Source: Hyphomonadaceae bacterium UBA5336
Lineage (GTDB): Bacteria; Pseudomonadota; Alphaproteobacteria; Caulobacterales; Hyphomonadaceae
Length of the DNA: 64,000 bases
NCBI GenBank assembly: GCA_002408125.1
Contig: DHQO01000023.1
Span: 296,048 to 360,047 of the forward strand
Direction of reading: 5' to 3'
The position numbers and the translations under genes are program-made. The notes beneath the pieces were generated by a model that was not told the origin of the DNA, did no database searches, and was given only the letters and a program-made list of their open reading frames with translations. How positions within the stretch are numbered: position 1 is the first letter of the stretch; each line of letters starts with the position of its first letter. Positions 27,528 through 35,871 of this stretch are shown piece after piece.

Positions 27528-28358
27528 ATGACTGATACGATAGGACGAATTGCGTTCATCACTGGCGGAGCGAATGGTATTGGGCTTGGCATTGCGCGCG
27601 CGCTTGCCGGGGCAGGGACGCGGCTTGCGCTCGTCGATCTTGACAGGTCGGCCCTGGAACGGGCTCGCGATGAGCTTTCGAAGGTGACGGAGGTCGAGAC
27701 GGCGGTCCTCGATATTCGAGACAGGGACGGTTTCTCACGGGTCGCCGATGAGATTGAGGCGCGTATCGGTCCTGTGTCGCTTCTCTTCAACAATGCCGGT
27801 GTAGGCGGTGGCGCTCCGGCAGAGAAACTGAGCTATGAGTTGTGGGACTGGGGACTCGGGATCAACCTGGGCGGTGTCATCAACGGCATCCAGACATTTC
27901 TGCCGCGCATGATCGAACGGGGCCTGGGCGGACATATTGTCAATACAGGCTCCGGTGCGGGCCTGGCGATTGCCGGCAGTGGCGCGGGCGCACTCTACTA
28001 CACCGCCAAATATGCAGTTGTCGGGATGGCCGAAGCGCTCGCGGTGGACCTTGCGCCCTATCAGGTCGGCGTTTCGGTGCTGTGTCCGGGCCCGGTTGCG
28101 ACCGGGATCGTTTCACGATCAGAACAAATGTCGCCGAAATTGGCACTGGACCTCGATGCAGATCAGGAGCGCACCGCCCAGGAGCGAAGGGCTAGAGGGC
28201 TGCGATGGCTTGAGCGGGGTGCTCATCCCGATGAAGTTGGCGTGCGCGTGCTCGACGCAATCAGAAAGAACCAGCTCCATATCCACACTGACAGGTATAT
28301 CGAGCCCTATGTCGCCGCGAGACATGCAGCGCTTCTCGCCGCCCTGCCATCAGGCTGA
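27528..28358 (+). CDS. Short-chain dehydrogenase/reductase (paralogue 2 of 3)
   Basis: The 276-residue SDR has TGGANGIG, NNAGVGGG and catalytic YYTAK. It is closely related to the SDRs at 23608 and 40022 along its whole length, including YELWDWGLGINLGGVINGIQ and VLCPGPVATGIVSR. It is divergent from the LysR gene, which makes LysR control likely. An upstream 76-codon frame ends in an ATGA overlap with this start but has no recognised content. Confidence 0.9.
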   Translation: MTDTIGRIAFITGGANGIGLGIARALAGAGTRLALVDLDRSALERARDELSKVTEVETAVLDIRDRDGFSRVADEIEARIGPVSLLFNNAGVGGGAPAEKLSYELWDWGLGINLGGVINGIQTFLPRMIERGLGGHIVNTGSGAGLAIAGSGAGALYYTAKYAVVGMAEALAVDLAPYQVGVSVLCPGPVATGIVSRSEQMSPKLALDLDADQERTAQERRARGLRWLERGAHPDEVGVRVLDAIRKNQLHIHTDRYIEPYVAARHAALLAALPSG

Positions 28359-28389
28359 TTGCCAGCCACTCTTCGCTCAGATCTCTATC

Positions 28390-29808
28390 CTATTTGGCGA
28401 GATAGATGGACTTCGGCGCCGTATATTCCAGCAGGCCCTCCATCCCATTTTCCACGCCGAAGCCGGAATGCTTGTGGCCGGCAAACGGAGTATCGGGCCG
28501 CAGGTTGAGATTGTGGTTGATCCACACGGTGCCGGTTTCCAGCGCATTGGCGATCGAAAGGGCTTTTTCTGTGTCTGCGCTCCAGACGGCGCCAGCGAGC
28601 CCGTATTCGCTGTCATTGGCCAGACGAACGACCTCATCCACATCGCTGAATTTCATCATTGGCAGGATTGGGCCAAAGGCTTCCTCCTGGACGACGCGAG
28701 AGGATTCCGGTGGATTGTCCACGATGGTGATAGGAATGAAGTAGCCCGCTGAGTTCGGGATGTCCGAGCCCTGAAGCAGCTTCAAGCCGTCTGATTTCGC
28801 GCTTTCGAGCAAGTCCACGACCCGCTCATACTGGCGTTTGTTCTGGATGGGGCCCAGCACAGTCCCCTGCTCGGAACCATCGCCCACCTTGGTCATCTTC
28901 GCGATAGCAACAAGCCGGTCGCGCAGCGCGTCATACACATCTTCATGCACATAAAGCCGTTTGGTCGCGACACAGATCTGCGAGGTGTTGGCAAAGGCGC
29001 CAAAAAAGATCTTGGCGGCGATTTCATCGACATTCACGTCGGGCAGCACAATGGCAGCATCGTTGCCGCCAAGCTCGAGCGTCAGCCGCTTGAGGTCCTT
29101 TGCGGCGCTTGCCATGACGCGCTTGCCGGTTTCGCTGGACCCGGTGAAGGAGATCTTGGCGAAACCGGGATGCGATGTCATCCAGGGGCCAAGGTCATCG
29201 CCACCGGAAATAATGTTCAGGACGCCTGCCGGGAAGACATCGCGCAGCAACTCGCCGATCTTCAGCATGCAAAGCGGCGTAAATGGCGAGGGCTTCAATA
29301 CAATTGTGTTTCCAGTCAGGAGCGCTGGTGCGATCTTCCAGATCGACAGGTTTACGGGGAAATTCCAAGGCGAGATCGCGCAGATTACGCCAAGTGGTAC
29401 ATACTGCGTCTCAACCCGCTGGGCTTCGCTGTCCTCGTGGACATGAACTGGCGGGCGCATCTGGGCCACCATCTTGATCCACACCGCTGCGCCCAGGATT
29501 TCCGCCTTTGTGCCATCGACCGGGCGGCCATGCTCGCGAGTGAAAAGACTGGCCAGTTGATCTGCATGCTGCTCTAGAAGCTCTGCTGCGTTCACAAGCA
29601 ACTGCGCGCGCTCATTGATCGGTGTTTCCTTCCAGGCCGGGAATGCCTTTGTGGCAACGCGTATTGCTTCATCCAACTGTTCTCGCGAACAATCGGGCGC
29701 TTGAGCAAACACCTCACCCGTCGAGGGGTTGAAAACATCGATTGTCTTCGTCGCGCCGACAGATTGTCCACCGATCATCATTTTAAATTCGCTGGTGATA
29801 TCGAACAT
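28390..29808 (-). CDS. Aldehyde dehydrogenase
   Basis: The 472-residue NAD(P)-dependent aldehyde dehydrogenase shows ISPWNFPVNLSIWKIAPALLTGN for cofactor binding, FTGSSETGKR, general base E245 in LELGGND, and nucleophile C279 in ANTSQICVATKR. Length and motif spacing are normal. It oxidises an aldehyde to an acid; the substrate cannot be told. It lies convergent to SDR paralogue 2 and divergent from the IclR gene at 30214, whose candidate operator lies in the shared promoter region, so IclR control is possible. Confidence 0.92.
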   Translation of the reverse strand: MFDITSEFKMMIGGQSVGATKTIDVFNPSTGEVFAQAPDCSREQLDEAIRVATKAFPAWKETPINERAQLLVNAAELLEQHADQLASLFTREHGRPVDGTKAEILGAAVWIKMVAQMRPPVHVHEDSEAQRVETQYVPLGVICAISPWNFPVNLSIWKIAPALLTGNTIVLKPSPFTPLCMLKIGELLRDVFPAGVLNIISGGDDLGPWMTSHPGFAKISFTGSSETGKRVMASAAKDLKRLTLELGGNDAAIVLPDVNVDEIAAKIFFGAFANTSQICVATKRLYVHEDVYDALRDRLVAIAKMTKVGDGSEQGTVLGPIQNKRQYERVVDLLESAKSDGLKLLQGSDIPNSAGYFIPITIVDNPPESSRVVQEEAFGPILPMMKFSDVDEVVRLANDSEYGLAGAVWSADTEKALSIANALETGTVWINHNLNLRPDTPFAGHKHSGFGVENGMEGLLEYTAPKSIYLAK

Positions 29809-29984
29809 CCAGTTGAGCTCCTGTCTGAGTTATCGTGCTATATGGACCAGCAGACGGTGAACCGAGCCGCGACAATTGCCTTGCAATCGATCCTCCCTGG
29901 GAGCGGCTCTGTGTCTTTGATCTGTTCGCTGTCGCGAATGCCGCACCACTGGAAATACAACAGCACGCACTTGCGTGATCATCA

Positions 29985-30012
29985 ATATGAATTCTAATAC
30001 GTATATATGAAT
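29985..30012. promoter_or_regulatory. Candidate IclR operator with two ATATGAAT repeats
   Basis: ATATGAAT occurs at 29985-29992 and again at 30005-30012. ATTC (29991-29994) faces the second copy, forming an interrupted inverted repeat. The site lies between the aldehyde dehydrogenase and the IclR-type gene. The same half-site forms a perfect palindrome at 32525-32540. Confidence 0.45.
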
Positions 30013-30213
30013 AAGAGGAACCCGTAGCTCCGTCAGGAAGCTCGTCTGTTTTGCAATTGAGGGGCAAGATTGCTGTTTATGCGCAACGCGGAAGAATCGC
30101 TGAAATGTCTGGATGTGAACAAGCGGCATTTGCTCACAATGCGGCAGCAATTGGCCGCCGGCTGAATACCGCATGGCCAGAGAAGGACCAGGTTGAATTT
30201 TGGAAACGCGAAC

Positions 30214-31017
30214 ATGAAGCAGCCCCCGGCCGTGAAGCCGCCAGTCCCCTCTGTCGAGCGGGCGTTGCGGATCCTCGAACTCATGACCGAGGTCGACTAT
30301 CCAATGGGCGTGAACCTGATAGCCAAACGGCTCGGCATCAGTCCGAGCACTTGCTTCAATATTCTCAAGACTCTCGAACTTGTGGGATACTTGGACTTCG
30401 ACGAGCGTTCGAAGGCCTACACATTGGGGCCTGCAGCCGTGCAGTTTGCCACGCGCGCCCTGGAACTCCAGAGATCCTTCGACAAGGCCCGCGATATCAT
30501 GTCCGACCTTGCCAACCGGCATGGATCTGCCGGTTGTGTGCTCTGGCGGCTGCGGCGGGATATGAGGTTCATGGTTGTCGGACACGTCGTGGGCAGGAGC
30601 GATGTCAGCTTCCAGCTCGATCCCGGAAATACGCTGCCATTGCTGATCGGTGCCTCGGGGCGGTGTGCTGCAGCTTTCCTCGGTCTTAGTACAGGAGAGA
30701 TCGCTGAGATGTATGACGGCCTGAACTGGGACAAGGCGCCCAGCCTTGAGACCTATCTCGGTCAGGTTGAGCAGACCAAACAGAAGGGATGGGCCATTGA
30801 TAGTGGTGACTTCATAAAAGGTATCACCACCATCGCTGCACCCGTGGATATTGGACAGAACCAGTTCAGGTTTTGCCTGTCGATTGCCCTGTTTGGGGAT
30901 CAGAACGACCCTGAATTCATCGACCGTGTTGCAGCCGATCTCATCTCCTCCGCCGAGCGCATCGCCGAAAGGCTGTTTCTCGGCGGCAGCAAGTTGGAAT
31001 TGACAACGCGTGTCTGA
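30214..31017 (+). CDS. IclR-family transcriptional regulator
   Basis: This 267-residue regulator has an N-terminal winged helix (SVERALRILELMTEVDYPMG, LAKRLGISPSTCFNILKTL-like segment) and a C-terminal GAF-like effector domain (GNTLPLLIGASGRCAAAFLG, DSGDFIKGITTIAAPV). IclR proteins control aromatic or short-chain acid catabolism as activators or repressors. The ATG at 30214 with GGAA eight bases upstream is preferred to an in-frame TTG at 30193. Candidate operator sequences lie both upstream of it and before the neighbouring transporter and crotonase genes. Confidence 0.9.
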   Translation: MKQPPAVKPPVPSVERALRILELMTEVDYPMGVNLIAKRLGISPSTCFNILKTLELVGYLDFDERSKAYTLGPAAVQFATRALELQRSFDKARDIMSDLANRHGSAGCVLWRLRRDMRFMVVGHVVGRSDVSFQLDPGNTLPLLIGASGRCAAAFLGLSTGEIAEMYDGLNWDKAPSLETYLGQVEQTKQKGWAIDSGDFIKGITTIAAPVDIGQNQFRFCLSIALFGDQNDPEFIDRVAADLISSAERIAERLFLGGSKLELTTRV

Positions 31018-31074
31018 GTGCTGGCCGCATGACCGGCCGCTATCGCGTGGTTGGGCTTGCTGCTGGCAACCCCA

Positions 31075-32511
31075 TTAGTCCGAAGTGGTGACACTTGTCT
31101 CGCTGGTTGTACGCACCAACCGCGCCAGCCGCGCTTCGTGGCCGGCCCGTGATAACGGATAGGTCGCGAGGCAAAGCAGGGACCCGGAAAAGAAGACGAT
31201 GCCGACACCGATATAGGTGAACCCCAGGCTGGTCAGGGTGTCCGGTGAGATCGCACCCGGTGTTGCCTCATCCGGGAAGGCGATGAAAGCAAGTACCGAC
31301 CCTGCTGCCAGAATACCCATCCCCGATACGGTTTTGGCCACCAGTGTGTTCACCGACTGGACCAGCCCTTCGGCACGGCGTCCTGTCTTTTCTTCGACAT
31401 CCTCTACGATGTCGGCAACCATGGAAGATGCGAGAATAATGAGGGTCAGTGACGCCGCCGTGACCGTGCCGCGCTCGATAAGTATCAGGGGCAGGAGCAG
31501 ATCTGATCCGTTGGCTGGAAATAACCCGAACTCGCGAAGCAGGATTGGCGCGGAGAAGCCGAGAATCACGAAGAGCAGCATGAATACAGCCGTCTCCTTC
31601 TTGCCGAATTTCGCCGACAAGGGAGTCGCCGCGACCACGGCGACCAGGATGCTCACCAGGCTGACGCCCTGAATGGCGGCGAGATCCTGATTGTCCAACT
31701 CCCAGTAATAGGTGCCCATATAGACCTGCAGGGCGTGGATCATGCCGGCTGCAAGCGCCGCGAACATCCCGGTCCCCAGCATGCTCAGAAGGGCCTTGTT
31801 CGCAACCACGGCCCAGATCCCTCCGAACTTTGAGCCGGGCGTGCTGGGGCGCTTTTCCGGTTTATGAAAATTCCGGGCGATGGACTGGGTGCCCAGGCTG
31901 GAAGCCAGGATGGACAAGGCGATGAACAGGAGGGCGACCAGGGAATAGTTGGTATAGCCTTCCGGGTTCAGCTGTCCCACCGGGAACTCTTCGGTCGGGG
32001 ACAGAAAGATGGCGAAGGCGGCAATGCCCATACCGACACCGCCAATAATGTTGAACAGGTGGCGAATACTGAAGAGCACGGTCCGCTCATTATAATTCTG
32101 CGTCAGCTCGGGCAGGAGCGAGGCATTCGGTATTTCGTATACGGACAGAAAACCGCGAAGCAAAACGGATGAAATGATCAGATAGGTGAACAGCGCCATG
32201 CCTTCGATCTGTGGCGGATTCCAGACCATGTAGAAAGTGATGCAGATCGGAATGAGCGAGGCGTACATGAAGGGATGCCGCCGCCCGAGCGACGATCGCC
32301 AATTGTCTGACACATGCCCAATCAGCGGGTCCATGATGCCGTCAAGCAGCAGGGCAATCATCAACGCCGATGAGACGAGAAGGGCCGGCAGGCCGAGCAC
32401 CTGATTATAGTAGATCAGCAAAAGGGCCTGAAACCCCTGATCTTTGATCCCAAAGGCTGCGGCTCCGGACCCGTACAGGATCTTCGAGCCAATAGGTATC
32501 TTGCGTTTCAT
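31075..32511 (-). CDS. MFS/GPH-type sugar-or-acid symporter
   Basis: The 478-residue protein has about 12 membrane segments and belongs to the glycoside-pentoside-hexuronide cation symporter type, as shown by LLLDGIMDPLIGHVSDNWRS and GRRHPFMYASLIPI in the first cytoplasmic loop region. Alphaproteobacterial members near catabolic genes import a variety of organic compounds, so a sugar is not certain. The start at 32511 is preferred because GGGGAGG lies five bases upstream; an ATG four codons earlier would contain that ribosome site. It is divergent from the crotonase at 32703 across a perfect palindrome. Confidence 0.9.
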   Translation of the reverse strand: MKRKIPIGSKILYGSGAAAFGIKDQGFQALLLIYYNQVLGLPALLVSSALMIALLLDGIMDPLIGHVSDNWRSSLGRRHPFMYASLIPICITFYMVWNPPQIEGMALFTYLIISSVLLRGFLSVYEIPNASLLPELTQNYNERTVLFSIRHLFNIIGGVGMGIAAFAIFLSPTEEFPVGQLNPEGYTNYSLVALLFIALSILASSLGTQSIARNFHKPEKRPSTPGSKFGGIWAVVANKALLSMLGTGMFAALAAGMIHALQVYMGTYYWELDNQDLAAIQGVSLVSILVAVVAATPLSAKFGKKETAVFMLLFVILGFSAPILLREFGLFPANGSDLLLPLILIERGTVTAASLTLIILASSMVADIVEDVEEKTGRRAEGLVQSVNTLVAKTVSGMGILAAGSVLAFIAFPDEATPGAISPDTLTSLGFTYIGVGIVFFSGSLLCLATYPLSRAGHEARLARLVRTTSETSVTTSD

Positions 32512-32524
32512 ACGCCTCCCCATA

Positions 32525-32540
32525 ATTCATATATATGAAT
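32525..32540. promoter_or_regulatory. Perfect 16-bp palindrome ATTCATATATATGAAT
   Basis: ATTCATAT faces ATATGAAT without a spacer. It lies 14 bases upstream of the transporter start and about 160 bases upstream of the divergent crotonase. Its half-site also occurs twice in front of the IclR gene, so it is a candidate operator of that regulator. Confidence 0.5.
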
Positions 32541-32702
32541 AATATTTTCATGTTGCTGAATGATGGCATATATGTTTTGGTTTGAGAAGAGCCGCGGGGT
32601 CTTTGCCTGAAAGGTCGGTGCCCCGCGCATAACAAGGCTGAGCCGAAAGCGAACAGAGTTCGCAATTCAGGTTGAGCATGAATGCCAAAGGGAGGCGCAC
32701 AC

Positions 32703-33554
32703 ATGTCAGGCGATTATCCTGAGTACAAATTCATTTCGATCGACACGCCAGGGGAATGGCTCCTGCGGGTCACGCTCAATCGGCCGGAAAAGCGCAATGC
32801 GCTCAGCAATGAATTGCGCGGCGAACTGTTCGATGCGCTTGAGCGCGCAGACAGGGATCCTTCCGTTCGGGCAATGATCATCCGTGGTGCCGGAAAATGC
32901 TTTTCGGCCGGCTATGACCTGGCGTCAGACACGCGGCAGAACCTTCCCTACCATACGTCTGGCGGTGATGGATTCTGGCCGCGCCATGTGGTCGATGGTG
33001 CCTTCAAGATCTGTGATCTGGCCAAGCCGGTTATCGCGCAAGTCCATGGGTTTTGTCTGGCGGGAGGGTCTGAGCTTGCGGCGGCGTGCGATCTCGTCTG
33101 CATCGCAGATAGCGCCCAGGTCGGATATCCTCCGGTTCGTTCGATCAGCCCGCCCGACAACCAGTTCTTTCCATGGGTTATCGGAATGCGACGTGCCATG
33201 ATGTTGATGCTCACCGGCGATGCGATCGACGGGCATCAGGCCGTAGAGTTTGGATTCGCCAACCTGGTTTTTCCGGAAGCAGACCTTGAGGAAGGCACCC
33301 TCGATCTCGCACGCCGCGTCGCGAAGATTCCTGCTGATCTGCAGCAGATCAACAAACGCTCAGTTCACAGACAGATGGATGCCATGGGGATGCGCGCGGG
33401 CATTCGGGCCGGGACGGAGATGCAGGCCCTCGCCACGCACTCTGCCACGACCCAAGCCTATATTCAGGAGCTCATGAAAGGTGTGACCGGCGCCTTGTCC
33501 AAACGCGATGAGCAGTTCGGCGACTACCGGACATCGAAGCCGGACACTGAGTGA
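32703..33554 (+). CDS. Crotonase-family enoyl-CoA hydratase/isomerase
   Basis: The 283-residue crotonase has oxyanion-hole motif FSAGYDL (67-73) and GGSELAAACD (121-130), whose E124 matches the first catalytic glutamate of enoyl-CoA hydratase. The second glutamate position is a proline (YPPVRS). This pattern suggests an isomerase, decarboxylase, dehalogenase-like or other crotonase reaction as well as hydration. GGGAGG before the ATG at 32703 sets the start. It is 42 bases upstream of a CoA ligase in the same direction, so the two form an operon that makes and then modifies a CoA thioester. Confidence 0.88.
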   Translation: MSGDYPEYKFISIDTPGEWLLRVTLNRPEKRNALSNELRGELFDALERADRDPSVRAMIIRGAGKCFSAGYDLASDTRQNLPYHTSGGDGFWPRHVVDGAFKICDLAKPVIAQVHGFCLAGGSELAAACDLVCIADSAQVGYPPVRSISPPDNQFFPWVIGMRRAMMLMLTGDAIDGHQAVEFGFANLVFPEADLEEGTLDLARRVAKIPADLQQINKRSVHRQMDAMGMRAGIRAGTEMQALATHSATTQAYIQELMKGVTGALSKRDEQFGDYRTSKPDTE

Positions 33555-33596
33555 CATCGCTGTCAAATCTCTTCCAGAAACAGAATCGGTAGCGCA

Positions 33597-35087
33597 ATGA
33601 CCCAATCTCCTTCCGGGGCCGCTCTCAAGCCGAGGCCGGTCGGCCATGTGTTCAGCTCGCTGGCTGAAATGGCCCCTCAGAAACCCTTGCTCACCATTGG
33701 CGAACGCACGGTCACGCGTCTTGAATTCGACCTTGCAACCAATCGCCTGGCACATGCCCTGTCTGCCTGTGGCGTGCAGCACAATGACATTGTAACAATT
33801 GCCTTGCCCAATAGCCTGAAATTCTATGAGTTCGTCGTGGCCACCTGGAAACTTGGCGCAACACCAAATCCCGTGTCTTCCAGATTGCCGGCCGCGGAGC
33901 TGCAGGCGATCATCGACATCGCGGCCCCGCGTCTGGTGGTCTGCCAGGATGTTGAGGGTCTGAAAGGGGTTCCAACTGTTTCCCCGGACCTTGGTTTCAA
34001 TCCGGATCTGTCGGCCGAGCCCCTTCCTGAGAAGACGCCAAAATACTGGAAGGCCATGACGAGCGGTGGCAGCACGGGCAGGCCGAAGCTGATTGTCGAT
34101 CACGGGGATTCCCAGTGGGTGCCAGGACAGCCACTGCCATTCCAGCGGAGTGACGCAACCTATATCAATCCCGGCCCCTTGTATCACAATGCGCCGTTCC
34201 ACTTCATGTTTGCTGCGCTCTTTGGTGGCGGGCACGTCGTGGAGATGACCAAGTTCGATCCTCTGAAGTTTCTTGAACTGGTCGAACGCCATCGCGTGAA
34301 CTGGGTCGTGCTCGTTCCAACAATGATGAAGCGGATTTGGGGTGTCTTGCAGGAGCAAGACCGGGAGTTTGACGTCTCGTCGCTTGAATTTGTGCTGCAT
34401 ACGGCATCTGCCTGCCCTGTGCCGCTCAAGGAGAACTGGATCAACTGGCTGGGGCCGGAGAAGATCTTTGAGGTCTACAGCGGCACCGAACGTACCGGAG
34501 TATGTTTCATCACGGGCGACGAATGGCTCAAACACAAGGGTTCGGTCGGCAAACCCATCGGCTGCGAAATGAAGATTCTTGGCGATGATGGCGAAGAGCT
34601 TCCACCAGGCGAGATCGGAGAGATCTATTTCCTCGCCCAAAAGGGTAAGGACGCCACATATCACTATGTCGGTTCGGACGCCAAAACCCGCGGTGACTGG
34701 GAGTCACTCGGGGATCTCGGCTATGTCGATGAAGACGGCTATCTGTATATTGCAGACCGTCGCGTGGATATGATTATCAGCGGTGGCGCCAATGTCTTTC
34801 CGGCTGAGGTCGAAGGTGCCCTGGAGCAGCATCCGGGGGTGGCGTCCGTCGCCGTCATCGGGCTGCCGGATGATGATCTTGGCCAGCGCGTGCATGCCGT
34901 CGTCCAGCCGAAACCGGAATACAAGGCCGAGCTTTCGGAAGAGATTCTGCGCGAGCATCTCTCCAGGTTCCTTGTGCTCTACAAGACCCCGAGAACCTAT
35001 GAGTTCGTGGACACGCCCCTGCGCGATGATGCGGGCAAGGTGCGCCGCAGCAAACTGCGTGAGGAACGCGTCGCAGCAGGTCGCTAG
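33597..35087 (+). CDS. CoA ligase of the SGGSTG subgroup (bile-acid-CoA-ligase-like)
   Basis: The 496-residue ANL ligase is paralogous to the one at 24770. It has P-loop MTSGGSTGRPKLIVD, VYSGTERTGVCFITG, DLGYVDEDGYLYIADRR, MIISGGANVFPAE and DAGKVRRSK with the catalytic lysine. It is the second gene after the crotonase at 32703. A degraded CoA-transferase remnant follows it. The two ligases probably activate related bulky acids. Confidence 0.92.
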   Translation: MTQSPSGAALKPRPVGHVFSSLAEMAPQKPLLTIGERTVTRLEFDLATNRLAHALSACGVQHNDIVTIALPNSLKFYEFVVATWKLGATPNPVSSRLPAAELQAIIDIAAPRLVVCQDVEGLKGVPTVSPDLGFNPDLSAEPLPEKTPKYWKAMTSGGSTGRPKLIVDHGDSQWVPGQPLPFQRSDATYINPGPLYHNAPFHFMFAALFGGGHVVEMTKFDPLKFLELVERHRVNWVVLVPTMMKRIWGVLQEQDREFDVSSLEFVLHTASACPVPLKENWINWLGPEKIFEVYSGTERTGVCFITGDEWLKHKGSVGKPIGCEMKILGDDGEELPPGEIGEIYFLAQKGKDATYHYVGSDAKTRGDWESLGDLGYVDEDGYLYIADRRVDMIISGGANVFPAEVEGALEQHPGVASVAVIGLPDDDLGQRVHAVVQPKPEYKAELSEEILREHLSRFLVLYKTPRTYEFVDTPLRDDAGKVRRSKLREERVAAGR

Positions 35088-35202
35088 ACGGGGCCTGACG
35101 CACCTTCACGCGTGAATGGAATAGCCCGGAAGCAAAGGGAATGCATCCCGACTGAAGGCTCTGAGATATGACGCTTTCAGCTGCACCGGAAAGCCGGGTG
35201 CA

Positions 35203-35499
35203 TTGAGCTGGAAGCGATATCGGAGTGCTTCGGGCATGCCGGACGCGGATCCGCGTTTCGCAAGTTGGGCGGCACGCTTTGAGCATATCGACGAGATCTA
35301 TGAGGAACTGAGCGCAATCCTGAAAACCAGGACAACGTCTGAGTGGCTGGAGCTCTTCTTTGAAGCAGATATTCCTGCAATGCCGATGCACAGCTTTGCC
35401 GGATCGCTGCAAATAGGTCGCTCCCGAAGAGGTCTATTCCCTCCGGTCATGACAGGGAGCGGGTTCTCATTGGACCCCGGAGCGGGGCTTGGCCGATAA
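35203..35499 (+). pseudogene. Remnant of a CaiB/BaiF CoA-transferase
   Basis: The frame at 35209-35412 reads like the C-terminal part of class III CoA-transferases: an opening W with SGMPDADPRF, then DEIYEELSAILKTRTTSEWL and EADIPAMPMHS. These match the family pattern around DPRF, the RT..EW helix and IP..P. No N-terminal domain, catalytic Asp region or start codon precedes it, and the sequence after 35412 loses similarity. I interpret it as a decayed or truncated bile-acid-type CoA transferase gene that once followed the ligase at 33597. Confidence 0.65.
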
Positions 35500-35550
35500 G
35501 CAAATCTTCGATCCGGCCTATTTCCTCCTAGAATGCCGGTATTGCCTGTG

Positions 35551-35592
35551 GCCCGCAAATTCATCAGAATTTGCGGGCATTTCTTTCTTTCC
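35551..35592 (+). terminator. Rho-independent terminator
   Basis: GCCCGCAAATTC (35551-35562) and GAATTTGCGGGC (35567-35578) form a perfect 12-bp stem with the loop ATCA, followed by ATTTCTTTCTTT. It ends the crotonase-ligase unit and the CoA-transferase remnant. This stretch between 35500 and 35871 holds no gene; the rest is the promoter region of the next receptor. Confidence 0.85.
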
Positions 35593-35871
35593 CGGTATTG
35601 TGACGGCTGAACGCGTCACGGCTATGACGGGATGCAAGCGTTTACTCTCACCTTGAAAATTACATCCGTATACGTTGCTGGTGGTGTCGATAGAGTCCGG
35701 GTGCGGAGGCAGTCATGCCTGCCGGTCATAGTTGTCCCGACTTAGGAATTTCCACTCCGGTTCCAGTCCCTCTACCGTTCAACCTTAGGAGCCGTCCGCC
35801 CAGGAATGCGGGTTTGGCTTACTGGGAAAAAAGTGCCGGCAACAAAGCCGGTCATTTCGGGAGGATTTGAG

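Noticed and set aside
27301..27531. 76-codon frame ending in an ATGA overlap with the SDR at 27528
   Set aside because: The overlap is suggestive, but the ribosome site is weak and no homologous family is recognised; it may be a chance frame in the promoter.
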